This document shows, in pieces, positions 10,637 to 21,712 of a stretch of DNA of 64,000 nucleotides; position 1 is the stretch's first letter; each line of letters opens with the position of its first letter. The translations under genes and the position numbers were made by a program. Source of the DNA: Jacaranda mimosifolia. Its lineage: Eukaryota > Streptophyta > Magnoliopsida > Lamiales > Bignoniaceae. A model generated the notes under the pieces. The model had not been told where the DNA came from and did no database searches. It was given only the letters and a program-made list of their open reading frames with translations. The stretch spans positions 24,095,744 through 24,159,743 of the forward strand of contig CM032123.1 in NCBI GenBank assembly GCA_018894105.1. Reading direction: 5' to 3'.

Positions 10637-11330
10637 AGGAAGTCTCACATACCTTATGCCTTCGCTATTGACAGCATAATATATGCAGTTCAATATACAA
10701 GACTGAATATGGCACACTCGCTAAGTGTTACGAGTAGGTTCCAATCCACTCCAGGTGAGAGTCAGTAGATAGCTGTAAAAGCAATCTTTAAGTACTTGAG
10801 AAGGACTAAGGACTTGTTCTTGGTATACGACAATGGAGAATTGAAACTAGAAGGGTTTTTAGATTCTAATTTTCAATCTGATGTAGATGAACTCAAATCC
10901 ACTTCTAGATTCATATTTTGCCTCAATGGCAGCGCGGTGAGCTGGAAAAGTTCCAAACAAGACACCACGACTGATTCCACCACTGAAGTAGAATACATTA
11001 CGACTGCGAAAGCTGCAAACAAAGGTGTTTGCATGAAAAACTTCATTCAAGAGTTAAATGTAGTGTCTAGCATTGTGAGCTAGTGGTTGTTTATTATAAA
11101 AACACCAGGGTATTGGAGCAAGCCAAAGAGCTAACATCTCATCAGAAATCCAAGCACATTTTGAGGTGATATTATTTGATTCGATAGATCATTGTAGAGG
11201 CAACATTTGAGTGGAGAGAGTTACCTCGGAAGAGAATGTAGCAGATCCACTAATAAAACCTCTAACACAAAAGGTCTTTGAAGAACATCTTGAGAAAATG
11301 GGTCTCAAGACCATGAGGCATTGGTTTTAG
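10637..11330 (+). pseudogene. copia RNase H and pol end of element A
   Basis: Family blocks present are a decayed TRLNMAHSLSVTSRFQS, then 10796-11083 with DLFLVYDNGELKLEGFLDS, AVSWKSSKQDTT and DSTTEVEYITTA. A stop (TAG at 11081-11083) replaces the residue after SIVS. The tail continues as ..NTRV..QAKELTSHQKSKHILR in shifted frames to the terminal stop at 11328-11330. RNase H would degrade the RNA template during cDNA synthesis. It is non-functional. Confidence 0.83.
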
Positions 11331-11344
11331 AACAAGTAGGAGAT
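11331..11344 (+). other. polypurine tract of element A
   Basis: AACAAGTAGGAGAT lies directly before the 3' LTR. The same AAGTAGGAGAT precedes the 3' LTR of C, and G has AAGTAGGACAT. This is the expected plus-strand priming site. Confidence 0.75.
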
Positions 11345-13578
11345 TGTTGAAATAGTGCCCGGCAAGCCAATTAGATTAGCTTTGTAAAAAGTATTTTCTT
11401 GTAAAATAATCTTGATTGAATAATATTCTTTATGTAGCCACCTTCATCTTATGCTTTATATTACTTCAATTGCATTTGGATGAAGCCCTTAGATCACACA
11501 TGACTATGGGATTTGGTCAGTTCACTTGGTGGTGATCATGAAATAAGTCTTACACGGTCATGATCTTAAAATCTTCCAAGTCGTAGGTTCTTATGAGACG
11601 GGACATCTGAGATCCAAATAGACTTGCACTAACGATGCATAAATCCAAGAGTTGGATATTACTCCATTCCATGAGCAACAGTATGAGATATATGTGCATG
11701 TTAGTGGGTGCTTGTTAGAGAATAAGGTACTGAAGTCCCTTCGGAGAATCAACTAGATAGCCGTAGTGGGAAGCTTGTCGTGGTTAATTCTCCCGCTTAT
11801 GCTAGTGTATATTATTAGTCCTCTGAGCTAAGGATCCATGGTAACCTTGTGTCAAGTCCTCATGCTTTAACTTTTCCTTGACCACTTAGCGGGTCTTTTG
11901 GGTTGAGCTTGGGTATAAGCTACTTGGCATGGAGGTTTGTGAGATCCAAGAAGGAATCTGACTCCTCGCTTCTGTGAAGGGCGAGTGCATCTCCCATGTG
12001 TTCTATAATGATTGATTCCAAGAAATCCTTGCGCAAAGTGGTGTGACAATTTGAAAAAGGAGTTTTCCAAAGGTGAGGTAACATAAGGGAATCGAACATT
12101 AAGAATAGAGACATAGTATTGAGGCTATTAGGGAAGCGGCAAATATCTTGCCCTAGGCCTCTTTCAGGAGATAGAAGATGGAAGGACCGTATTTGCATGG
12201 TAAATATAGAGCTATGATGGTTCTCTAGAATATTCATTTTGGCCAATTAGTTAGGCTCCATGGACTTAAGGTTGGACATCGACCATGGAGATTGAGTACT
12301 CTTCGACCCATGAGATTAATTGAATTGAGTCAATTAGTTTAAACGAAGTTTTAAACTAAAATAAATATAAGATATTCAAAAGTCATAAAAAGTTGTGAGC
12401 CCAGGTCTAATAAAAAGTAGAACCTATTGGTTCACACATAAAAACCAATTAGCTTCCAGAATTGGTAAAGCAATTTTCTAAATGTTAGAAAAACTCACCA
12501 TTTGGTGATCGATTTTCAAAGATCTAATTTAATAGTGAATTTTGGTTTGATTAATTTATGTGTTAAATTAATCAATTAATTTAAAGAGTTAAATTAGAAC
12601 AATAATTAAGAATTTAATTATTTGGTGCCATATTGACCATCAATTGGTCAAGTTGACTAGTTGAAGCTTAAGAGTCAAGCTTGTTTGATTTTAGAGTTAA
12701 ATCAAAGAATAATTAATTAAATTAAAGTATTTAACTTAATTAATGGGAAAAATACTTTTTGGAGGAAAAATTTAAATGAAGTTTTCATTTAAATTAGCAT
12801 CTTAATTAATTTGGAATTAGATTCTAGATGTAATTAAAATGCACATGAAATTCAAGTAAGACTTAAATTTGAATTTGCCGACTTGGCATGCCACATGGGC
12901 GGTCACCTTGAGGAAAGTGTGATGCCAACTAGCATCACACCTTCCACCCTCTATATATAGGTATAGAGGTGAGCGAATTTAAAATACACATTGTTGAATG
13001 TGTGAAGATTAGATTCTTTGCATTTCATCCAAGGCTCTCTCTCTCTATGCATTACATCATATGTTGAGCTTTGCATTTCTTCTTCTTCCCAGCCTGAAAA
13101 TTGGCCTTCTTTACCTCATTTTCTCCTCTCTAACTCCAGCTTCTAGTGAGGGGAAATTGGAAGATTGATTGGGGTGTGGATCATATCAATAGAAGCGGGG
13201 TATTTGACTTGCTAAATTTTGGAGATCCACCTACAGTAGCTCCAGATTGGCGATTTTTTCTAGAGCAATCCAGAAGGATTTTTGCTCCAATTTTTTCACA
13301 GTAGCTTCCTAGTGTGGGGAGGTGTTCTTGATTTAATTTGATGATTTTTTGAGTTGTTTAACCGGGGCAAAGGTTGTCGCTTTTCCACTATGCGGATTCC
13401 AAACAGTTTCTAGATCTGAGAGTTACTTGATTCTCTCCTTGTTTTGAGCTACAAGAGGTAATTTTTCTTCTTAATCTAGATCTATAGCATGTCTAGATCC
13501 CTGGTTTCTTGAGTAGCTTACTTATTTTCAAGCTTTTAAAGTTTTGATTTATGGATCCTAATGCTACTCTTGCTTTTA
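11345..13578 (+). repeat. 3' LTR of element A
   Basis: This 2234-bp LTR starts TGTTGAAATAGTGCC and ends CTTGCTTTTA, with the terminal CA mutated to TA, and is followed by the CTTTG target copy. It keeps the U3 sequence lost from A's 5' LTR, including the inverted repeat and TATA box at 12917-12969. It is colinear with other LTRs of the family. Its promoter points rightward into the antisense strand of element B. Confidence 0.87.
12917..12969 (+). promoter_or_regulatory. LTR promoter of A: inverted repeat plus TATA box
   Basis: The inverted repeat GTGTGATGC/GCATCACAC (12917-12940) lies about 10 bp upstream of CTCTATATATAGGTATAGAG, a strong TATA box. The same pairing occurs in most LTRs of this family. 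Activity is inferred from sequence only. Confidence 0.65.
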
Positions 13579-13890
13579 CTTTGCAGCTTCTGAAGCCGCA
13601 TTATATTTCGCCTTGGTGGTTGAATTGTTTGTGGTGTCTTGTTTTGAACTCTTCCAACTTACCACACCACCATTATGCCAAAATATAAGTCTGCAAGTAG
13701 ATTTTAGGTTATCTACATCAGATTGGAAACTAGAATCAAAAAATCCCTTGGGTTTCAATTCTCCATTGCCATATACCAAAAATAGATCCTTAGTCCTTTT
13801 CAAGTACTTAAGGATTGCTTTAACGACCATCCAATGACTCTCACTGGGGTTGGATCAGAAACAACTCGTAATACTTAGAGCTTGTGCCAC
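13579..13890 (-). pseudogene. copia RNase H N-terminal part of element B
   Basis: The minus strand reads a block like MVVKAILKYLKRTKDLFLVYG, then GFFDSSFQSDVD, VVSWKSSKQDTTNNSTTKAKY and ending ASEAAK. It stops there because element A is inserted. The remaining part of the domain is at 3779-4109. The DSTTEAEY motif is altered to NSTTKAKY, losing its acidic residues. The open piece is 13576-13830, whose last codons already read into A's edge. Confidence 0.83.
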
Positions 13891-14852
13891 ATCCGATCTA
13901 GTACATTAAACAACATACGTTATACTCCCAATAGTGGACGTATAAAGTATGTGGGACATTTTACATCTCTCTTCCTCTATCTTAGGGGCCATAGACTTGA
14001 AGAGATGAAGATCGTGTCCCATAGGGAGGAATCCCTTTTTAGATTCTTCTACACTAAACCTGTTTAGTATCTTGTCAATGTACAGGGTTTCCAACATCCT
14101 CCTCGATCTATCTCTATAGATACGTATTCTCAATACGTAGGATGCTTCTCCTGCATCTTCATGAAGAATTGAGTAGATAACCATGCTTTAGTATACTCCC
14201 ACATTTCTTTCTCATTCCTAATGAGAAGAATGTCATTGCCATGAAGCACAATAAACTATATACTAATCCCACTAGCCTTCTTGTACACATAAGGTTTATA
14301 CACATTTTTCACAAAGCCAAATGATTTGACCGTCTTATCAAAATATATGTTCGAACTTTAGGACGCTTGCTTGAATCCATAACTGCATCTCTTGAGTTTG
14401 CAAACTTTTTGCTCACTCACTTTAGATGTAAAGTCTTATGATTACTCCATATAGATTTCTTCTTCAATATTTCCATTGAGGAAAGGGATTTTCATATCCA
14501 TTTGTCATATCTTATAGTCATAAAATGCAGGTGCGGCAAGTAAAATCTGAATAGACTTAGGCATTGCGACAGGTGTAAAGATTTCCTCAAAATTAATACC
14601 GGGTCTTTGAGCATAACCTTTTGGCACTAGTCGCGCTTTAAAGGTCATTACCTCTTCATCAACTCTGAGATTTCGCTTATAGATCCACTTGCAACCAACG
14701 ATAACTATTCCCCTTAGTGGATCTACCAAAGTCCATACTTTGTTGGAGTAGATGGAGGTCATTTCGGATCTCATGGCGTCAAGCTAATATTTTGAGTCTA
14801 TGTCCAACATAGCTTCCTCATAGGTCTTCAGATTGCTATCCAATTAGCCCGT
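13891..14852 (-). pseudogene. copia reverse transcriptase of element B
   Basis: The N-terminal block is open at 14505-14774 (VWTLVDPL, VGCKWIYKRNL, FKARLVPKGYAQRPGINF). The C-terminal block is open at 13906-14184 (EASYVLRIRIYRDRS, KGFLPMGHDLHL). The catalytic YVDD has become HGND (14232-14243), losing the first of its two Asp. A stop lies four residues upstream (SI, stop, FIVL). This copy could not make a functional RT. Confidence 0.85.
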
Positions 14853-15700
14853 CTAATGAAGGAATCTGAACCTTTTGGGTTGCTTCTTGATTCGATCCGA
14901 CCTTCTTAGAGGTTGTGTGTAAGGCTCTTGATGCTTACTTGTTGCCACTACTTGTGGGGTTTGATGATCATCTTGCACTTCATCAAGTTCAACAACAACG
15001 CCATTTCTGTCCAATAGAAATTGCTTTTCCAAAAAGTAGGTATTTTTCGAAACAAACACATTTTGTTCCGAGGGATCATAAAAGTAACAACTCAAAGATT
15101 CTCTTGGGTATCCCACAAACTTGCAAAAGATAGATCTACTGTCCAACTTGCCTCCCACTAGCTGCTTGATGTAAGCGGGAGACCCCCCAAACTTTTAGAT
15201 AATAGTAAGAGAGTGCTTTGGCATACCACATCTCATATGGTGTCTTTGGCCCCAACTTTGAGGGTACTACATTTAGTAGCCTCACCACCATTTGTAAGGC
15301 TTATCCCCAAAAGGATATAGGCACATCAGAAAAGCTCATCATGGACCGTACCATGCCCCACAGGGTACGATTTCTCCCCTTGGCTACTCTATTGTGTTGG
15401 GGTGTGCTGGGTGGAGTCTATTGAGTGATAATCCCATTCTCCTTTGGATAATCCAAGAATGCAGTACTTAAGTATTCTCCCCCTCGATCTGATCGAAGAG
15501 CTTTAATACTTAGTCCCTTTTGCTTTTCTACTTCCTTCCTATACTCTTTGAACTTTTCAAAGGCATCAGACTTGTACTTCATAAGATACACATGTCCGAA
15601 TTGGGTATGGTCATCGATGAAGGTGATGAAGTAAAAATAACATCCTCTCGCACTAACTCTTAGTAGGCCACAAACATCTGTATGGATCAAATCCAAACGA
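14853..15700 (-). pseudogene. copia integrase of element B
   Basis: The core is largely open at 15418-15696: LIHTDVCGLLRVSARG holds the first Asp, and LRSDRGGEYLS holds the second. The catalytic Glu is replaced by Lys (VAKGRNRT, codon at 15379-15381). The C-terminal part is open at 14853-15158, with KLDSRSIFCKFVGYPRES and FVSKNTYFLEKQFLLDRNG, ending in LRRSDRIKKQPKRF. Frames are broken between the two blocks. Confidence 0.86.
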
Positions 15701-16320
15701 CTTGCGGTTGCTCCATTTGTCCTACAAAAGGAGCCTTTGTCGTTTTTCCCTTCAAACAGGATTCACAAATAGAAAGTTCATCAATGCCATTAACATTTAC
15801 TGCTTTGAGAGCTTCTAATTTGTTTATCCTATTTTTAGAAATATGTCCAAGTCTTGCATGCCACAAGATGGCGTCTTCTTGTTTATCTAATTTTCTTTTA
15901 CTTGATTGAATGTGCATCAATAAAGGTTGAGAGTCAAGTATGTACAATACATTGTTTAATATATCTTGTGCAATTAAAGAACCATTCCTTAATGCTTTCA
16001 ACATCTTATTAGATATAGAAAAATTATATCCTTCATTATCTAAAATGGGAATGGAAATAATGTTCTTAAAATGATTAGGTACATAATAACAAGGATCAAG
16101 TACAATGCAAGCATTCCCTAAGTCTAACTTGATTATGGCTTCGACTATGGCCGCAACTTTTCCTCCATTTCCAAGGTGGAGGATCATATCCCCTTTATTG
16201 AGACTCCTTATTCTTTCCATTCCCTGTAACAAATTACAAAGGTGAGAACCACATGCAGTATCAAATACCCATGAAGGAAAATTTATCGTCAAATGCACTT
16301 TAATAAAGTACATACCCTTC
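15687..16320 (-). pseudogene. copia protease and HHCC region of B, long open frame
   Basis: This is the longest copia reading frame in the window outside short pieces, 208 codons at 15687-16313. It has the protease block WVFDTACGSHLCN, then LGNGGKVAAIVEAIIKLDLGN, YYVP.HFKNIISIPILDNEG and a full zinc-binding integrase N-terminus (WHARLGH, then CESCLKGK). The DTA-type active site matches Tnt1-like elements. The frame ends at a stop (WI, stop) just before the integrase core. Confidence 0.86.
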
Positions 16321-17141
16321 TGAAAGGTTACAAGATAAGCTTCGCAATTCCTTTTCCAATGTCCTTTTTTGCCACAATGGAAACAACTTGAATCGGTTTT
16401 AGCCTATTTGTTCTTCTTGACTCTTCCCGAACTATTCAAAGGTTGCTTTCCTTTGTAAGTAGAACTCTTCTTCATTTTACCTCCCTTTCTAGGACATCTA
16501 GGGCCCTTAGACTTGTAGGATAATGCAATCATAAGAGGCTTATCCTTTTTCATTGTCACCTTGGCGGTCACCAACATGTTCACCAATTCATTAATCATTA
16601 CTTCTTGCTTGGACATATTAAAGTTCATAATGAATTGGTCGAACGAGCTAGGCAATGATTGGAGAATCAAATCGACATAGAGGTCATTGTCCATGATCAC
16701 ATCCAATTGTCCAAGCTTCTCAATGATTTTTGTCATCTTAAGCCCATGATCATGGACACTTGAGCCCTCAACCATTCTCGACCTAAAGAGCTCCCTAGAC
16801 AAAGCAAACTTTTCGTGTCTAGTTTGAACACCATACAACTCTTGTAGATATGTATAGATCTCGCTAGCATGCTTCGTATGCTCATGAGCCTTTTATAGCT
16901 CATTGGTCATAGAAGCCAACATGAGACACCTTATTTGTAGATTTTCATCCACAAACTTCGTGAACAATTCATGGGCCTCATTAATGGCATCATCGCCAAT
17001 GGTGTCCATCAGACTTTGATCAAGTACATAAGTCCTCTTTTCGGAATCAAGAACAATTTTGAGATCTCTAAACCAATCGCAGAAGTTTGGCCCAGTTAGC
17101 TTATTGGTTTCCAAAATGATGTTGAGTGGATTCTTAGCCAT
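16321..17141 (-). pseudogene. copia gag of element B, best-preserved zinc knuckle
   Basis: Gag starts MAKNPLNIILETNKLTGPNF at 17141. Open pieces 16893-17141 and 16404-16838 cover most of it, separated by a stop after MTNEL. The nucleocapsid zinc knuckle at 16344-16385 is intact, reading CFHCGKKGHWKRNC (C-x2-C-x4-H-x4-C). It is preceded by a basic GPRCPRKGGKMKKSS stretch and a stop after KKNK. The start was chosen because it matches gag of A and G and follows the leader. Confidence 0.87.
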
Positions 17142-18555
17142 TTTGAAGATTTCAAAAATCTACAAAAAAACGATAAATGGGAATATAAGCATGCAATTGA
17201 ATATTGATATTTGAAAACATGTTTATGGTCTTTCAAGCATGCTTTTCTCCCACTATTTTATCAAATTCTTTGCCCCCTAGAAAAATTCAGGAAATCATGT
17301 CTCCTAGTGAGAATCAAGACCTTAAGGACTTGTAAGTGGACCCCCGTGACTGAGTGTATATCCACAAGCAATCAAAAGGTAAGCAACGTTTGCTAGTTGT
17401 ATCTTATGCAACTCTTGATATATTTTGCCTCACTTTTCATGTAGATCTCTGTAATTGGACAAGCTCTATATTACTAGGTGTTAAGTCAAACTTACCAATC
17501 AAACATTGATTCGAGACCGCTCCACGACATCCCTTGTGACCGAGTGCCAATGTATGGGAAGCCTCAAATCAAAGGTGCATCATATGTTAAGTATATGATC
17601 ACAACATTCCACCTAAGTGTGACCCCCGTGACCGAGTGTATATCACACAAATATGCTAGCATCGTCAGGTTATATTCTATTGGTAGAAGACATGGATTTA
17701 ATTTATATCCATTTTGACTTAATATTTTGAAAAATACTGAGACTTTCTAAGTGGAAGGATTTTATTACTTGCAAAGATCTCACCAATTTTATCTTCTTAT
17801 TTAGGTTTTCTATCCTAAACATGCATCTCATACATTAATAGGATATGAAAAGCATAAATCAGTAAATTCGCCTAGCATGCTCCTAGGGTGGGACGACCAT
17901 GAGCCTTAACTAAGTGGTGCACTTAGAGCCATAAATGCGCCACCTAGTTGATTTTAAGTAGGTTGATTTATTATAGCTTTATTATAGCTATTACATGAGT
18001 GTATCCCCATACATTCATGGGTCTTCATCCTTCCAATGGTCTTTTTTGCTCCTTGTAACATTTATATGAGAAAGAAATCCTCACTCCTAGTGGTTCTACT
18101 CTCATAACACTTACAAGATAGAAATTAAGAGGCATACAAGCCCCAATTTAATACAACCCTTTTCAACAACTTGAAACAAATAAAATCAATATTAAAGGAT
18201 CATGATCATCCCCATTCATTCATCATTCATTCAACAATTAAATGAATAATAAATAAATCAAGAATTGACATTCAATTCCAATAATTAAATGTTTATCTGA
18301 TAAACAATTAATTGGTCAAGCAAAAATAAGCAAAACATTTATGCATCTCATTTTTGTATAAAATTGGAGATTAACTTGAACAAGTTTCTAAAAGTAATCA
18401 AAATCATCAAACATAATTTTGAGAACTTGCACAACACCTGTGCACCAATGTAGTATGATTCAATACACTTTTGATCATAAAAAGAACACAAGAACAAGCC
18501 TTGACTCGAGCAAAACCAAAAATTTCATTGCCTACCCGGCCTGGGCGCACAGCCT
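17142..18555 (-). other. 5' leader of element B, truncated near the LTR
   Basis: About 1.4 kb of leader matches the leaders of A, C and G on the opposite strand. It keeps four hairpin motifs: 17336-17365 (GTGGA/TCCAC), 17522-17558 (weak), 17617-17648 (GTGTGA/TCACAC) and 17908-17949 (imperfect 15-bp stem). Around 0.55 kb next to the LTR, the primer-binding site and the LTR tail have been deleted. LTR sequence at 18556 therefore joins leader text directly, and reverse transcription could not be primed. Confidence 0.75.
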
Positions 18556-20626
18556 TGAACTCCTTCAATGTTGTCTCCCCTGGCGCAGCAGCTTGTGGAA
18601 ACTTTTACCCAACCAAAACACCTCGGAATCAGTTGAAATTTGGATAGGAGATCACCAACACCTTGATGGACCTTCATTAGAAAAATCACCCAAATTAGAA
18701 AATTGGAAGTCACTCTAGAAATGCCTCCAAGTTTCTGCCAAACAGAGGATCTCCAAAAGGCTAGCAATCCAATTGTCCACAAACCAATGGACAATCCAAA
18801 TCTCTTCTATATTAACTGGAAAACAAAAGAGAAATATGAGAGGATGAAGGCCGATTTTGGAGGTAGGAGATGAATAAAATTGTGAAGCATCAACACATGA
18901 GGCAACACATGCAAAATTGGAAGGAAAGGAAGAATCTGACAATTAGATCTAAAATGCTTGTGTAATTCACGTGTGATGGTCGGTCAACCCTCTATATCTA
19001 TATATATAGATGGATGGAAGGTGTGATGCTTAGGTGGCATCACACCATCCTCAAGGTTGGTGCCACTTGCTTGCCAACTTGCAAACAAGTAGCATGTGAA
19101 TTTAATATACATTTGAATTTCATTTGGAATCTTTATTTCATCTAATGAAATGTCATACATATAACTTCTAATGCTCTCCAAATGAACTCTTCATTTGAAT
19201 TTTTCCTCCAAAATTAATTCTTTATTTCAATTAAATTAAACACTTTAATTTGATTAATTAACCTTTGACTTAACTTTTAAATCAATTAACTTAAATCTTT
19301 AAGGTAGTTATTTTTAACTTAACTCCTTAAGTTAACTTCACTAATTGATAGTCATGTGGCACCAATTAAATTAACTCCTTAATTTAATTGGTCTAATTTA
19401 ACATCTTAAATTATTTAGATAAATTTAACAATTAAATTGATCAAGCCAAAATGACGAACAATTTAGTCAATTATCTACCTCTAAAAAAATCATCAAGGTG
19501 GAATCTTTCTAACTCTTAGAAAATTCCTCTCCATCAAGTAGGATTTTCAATTGGCTTTTATGTATGACTCATTAGGTTCTACCATTCATTGGACATGGGC
19601 TCAAAACTCTTGTGATTTCTAAAATATCATATATTCACATTCGTCTAAACTTCTTTAAACTAATGACTCAATTCAATTAATCTCATTAATTGAAGAGTGT
19701 CCAATCTCCATGGTTGATGTCCAATCTCAAGCCCATGGAGCCCAACTAATTGGCCAAAATGAATGATTTTGGAGAACCATTCTAGCTATATGCTTACGAT
19801 GAAAATACAGTTCTTTCGTCTCCTATCTCCTGAAAGAGGCCTAGGACAAGATATTTGTTGGCTCCCTAATAGCCTCGATATAATGTTTATATTCCAATGT
19901 TCGATTCTCCTTTATGACCTCATCTTTAGAAAACTCCTTTTTCAAATTGTCATATTACCTTGCACTAGGATTTCGTTGAATCGATCATTATACAATACAC
20001 AGGAGATGCACTCGCCTTTCACAACGACGAGGAGTCGGATCCCATCTTGGATCTCACAAACCTCCAAGTCTAAGTAGCTCATATCCAACCGCAACCTGAA
20101 AGACCCGCTAAGTGGTCAAGAAAGTATCAAAGCATGTAGACCTAAACATAAAGTTACTATGGATCCTCAGGTCAAAGAAATAATAATATGCACTAGCGTA
20201 AGTTGGAGAACTTGCCACTATAGCTATCTAGTGGATTCTTTGGGCAGGCCTTCAGTGACCTTGTTCTCTAACAAGCACCCATATCTCATATAGATTGCTC
20301 ATGAAATGGAGCAATATCCAACCTTTGGATTTATAGATCGTTAGTGTAAGTCTATGCGGATCTTAGATGCCCCGTCTCATAAAATCCTACGACTTGGAAG
20401 ATTTAAGATCACAACTGTGTAAGACTTGTTTCATGATCACCACCGAGTGAAGTGACCAAGTCCCGTAGTCTTATGTGATCTAAGGGCTTCAATCAAATGC
20501 TAGTGAAATAATATAAGCACAAGATGAAGATGGTCATGTATAATGAATATCATTCAATCAAGATTGTATTGCAAGTGAAATAGTTTACATGCCATTCTAA
20601 TTGGCTTGCGGGGTACTATTCCAACA
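18556..20626 (-). repeat. 5' LTR of element B, tail deleted
   Basis: Read on the minus strand it begins TGTTGGAATAGTACC at 20626 and runs 2071 bp. It lacks the last roughly 160 bp present in B's 3' LTR (1577-1735). The break lies at the GGAGTTCA/AG sequence. The inverted repeat (GTGTGATGC/GCATCACAC, 19021-19045) and TATA box (about 18990-19012) are present. Left of the break, GC-rich leader sequence follows. Confidence 0.85.
18990..19045 (-). promoter_or_regulatory. LTR promoter of B: TATA box and inverted repeat
   Basis: On the minus strand, the inverted repeat GTGTGATGC/GCATCACAC precedes a TATA-rich segment (TCTATATATATAGATATAGA). This is the same arrangement as in A, C and G. It would drive leftward transcription of B. 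Confidence 0.6.
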
Positions 20627-21320
20627 CATTGACACTCCCTAAAAAGGATGACTCCCAACAAAAAAATATGTGGTAAGACCTCCCAAGTGAGGCTCGCAGT
20701 CAAACTCTATCTCTGTATCAAATGTCTGTGATAACACTTTTGAAGCGAGGTTCAAAGTTTTAATCTTATCCCAACATCAAATAGTTTTGATAAAACCTAC
20801 CAAGGGAGGTTCATGGTTGAATCTAATCTTCGTGTCAAGTATCTATAGTAAGACCTCCAAAGTGAGGTTCATAGTTAAATTCAATCACTACATAAGCTCC
20901 CAAGTGAGGCTCACAATCAAATGCAAGTGTTACAACATCCAATTATGGTAAGACTTTCCAAGCAAGGCTCACAATCACGATTATACATCATAATAAACAA
21001 CTTTGGTAAGACCCCCAAATAGGGCTCATCCAAATTAAAATTATAGTAAGACCCCCCTCATAGCTAAGTCTGACAATAGAGACTGAAATGTCTGTTGACG
21101 CGCTCACGTTATGCAACAATCGACATCAAGAACATAACGACACTCAAGAGTCATTTAGATGAGTATGTATATAAACAAAATCAAAGGGAGAAAATTTCCT
21201 TGAATAAAAGAGAGCAAGGTTTGGTAACATCAAAGCATAAGAAAAGTATCCAACCAACACTTAGCCTCATGAAGTAAAAAGCTAAAATGAGTCATACTAC
21301 TACTTATATAAAAGTAAAAA
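20627..21320 (+). mobile_element. Ty3/gypsy remnant J1, right part
   Basis: This continues J1 beyond copia element B. It has a tandem array (20675-21060), then text with AAAATTTCC, AACATCAAAGC and TTAGCCTCATGAAG. That text matches J2 at about 45460-45600. The shared order of arrays and this segment supports J1 and J2 being copies of one element. No protein domain was recognised. The right end is cut by an LTR fragment at 21321. Confidence 0.55.
20675..21060 (+). repeat. degenerate tandem array, about 60-75 bp unit
   Basis: Six to seven imperfect units carry the core GGTAAGACCTCCCAAGTGAGG followed by CTCACAATCAAA. A related core (AAGACATCACTAGTGAGG) occurs in J2 at 43815-44060. It is non-coding and lies in the distal part of the gypsy remnant. 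Confidence 0.65.
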
Positions 21321-21711
21321 TGCAAAGTAGTCACTAGCGTCAGTTGGAGAACTTGCCACTACGGCTATCTAGTGGATTCTCCGATCGGGTCTTCAGTGCC
21401 TTGTTCTCTAACAAGCACCTACTAAAATATATTCATATCTTATACAACATTGCTCATGAGACGGCAATATACAACGGCTTGGAAGATTTTAAGATCATGA
21501 CCTTATAAGACTTATTTCATGATCACCACCCAGTGGGTGACCAAGTCTCGTAGTCTTATGTGATCTAAGGGTTTCAACCAAATGCCAGTGAAGTAAATAT
21601 GTGCATAAGATGAAGATGGCCATTTAAAGAATATCATTCAATCAAGATTGTATCACAAGTGAAATAGTTTACAACGTCAATCTAACTGGCTAACGGGGTA
21701 CTATTCCAATA
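21321..21711 (-). repeat. copia LTR fragment abutting the RPL38 remnant
   Basis: This is the first 390 bp or so of a minus-strand copia LTR, ending TTCCAATA at 21711 (family TTCCAACA). The left side is truncated inside the LTR at a CACTAGCGTAAG-like segment. The base after the LTR end joins in phase to the ribosomal protein L38 sequence, so the element seems to have inserted into that gene copy. Confidence 0.8.
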
Positions 21712-21712
21712 G

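Larger units (their letters stand above)
4110..13578 (+). mobile_element. Ty1/copia element A (plus), nested in B
   Basis: A is a copia element inserted in B's RNase H region. Flanking bases ATTTG (4105-4109) and CTTTG (13579-13583) are a target duplication with one mismatch. Removing A rejoins B's RNase H reading. The order is 5' LTR, primer-binding site, long leader, gag, protease, integrase, RT, RNase H, purine tract and 3' LTR, as in Ty1/copia. Many stops look like C-to-T or G-to-A changes, as expected from old methylated DNA. The 5' LTR has lost about 0.86 kb including the promoter. Confidence 0.9.
1577..20626 (-). mobile_element. Ty1/copia element B (minus), split by element A
   Basis: B is a near full-length minus-strand copia element. 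From right to left it has a 5' LTR (18556-20626), leader (17142-18555), gag, protease, integrase, RT and RNase H (17141 down to 13579, then 4109-3793) and a 3' LTR (1577-3778). Element A (4110-13578) interrupts RNase H just after the SEAAK motif. The reading resumes as GVWIKNF on the other side. No matching target duplication is visible outside the LTRs (CGTCG against CATTG). Flanking sequence on both sides belongs to gypsy J1. Confidence 0.88.

Noticed and set aside
18419..18942. Frames of 75-99 codons with Trp-rich text, also seen at 1745-2128
   Set aside because: They lie in the transcribed part of B's LTRs and are shared only because the two LTRs are copies. The translation matches no known protein.
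20627..20631. Target duplication for element B
   Set aside because: The right flank CATTG does not match the left flank CGTCG (1572-1576). One border may have been altered.
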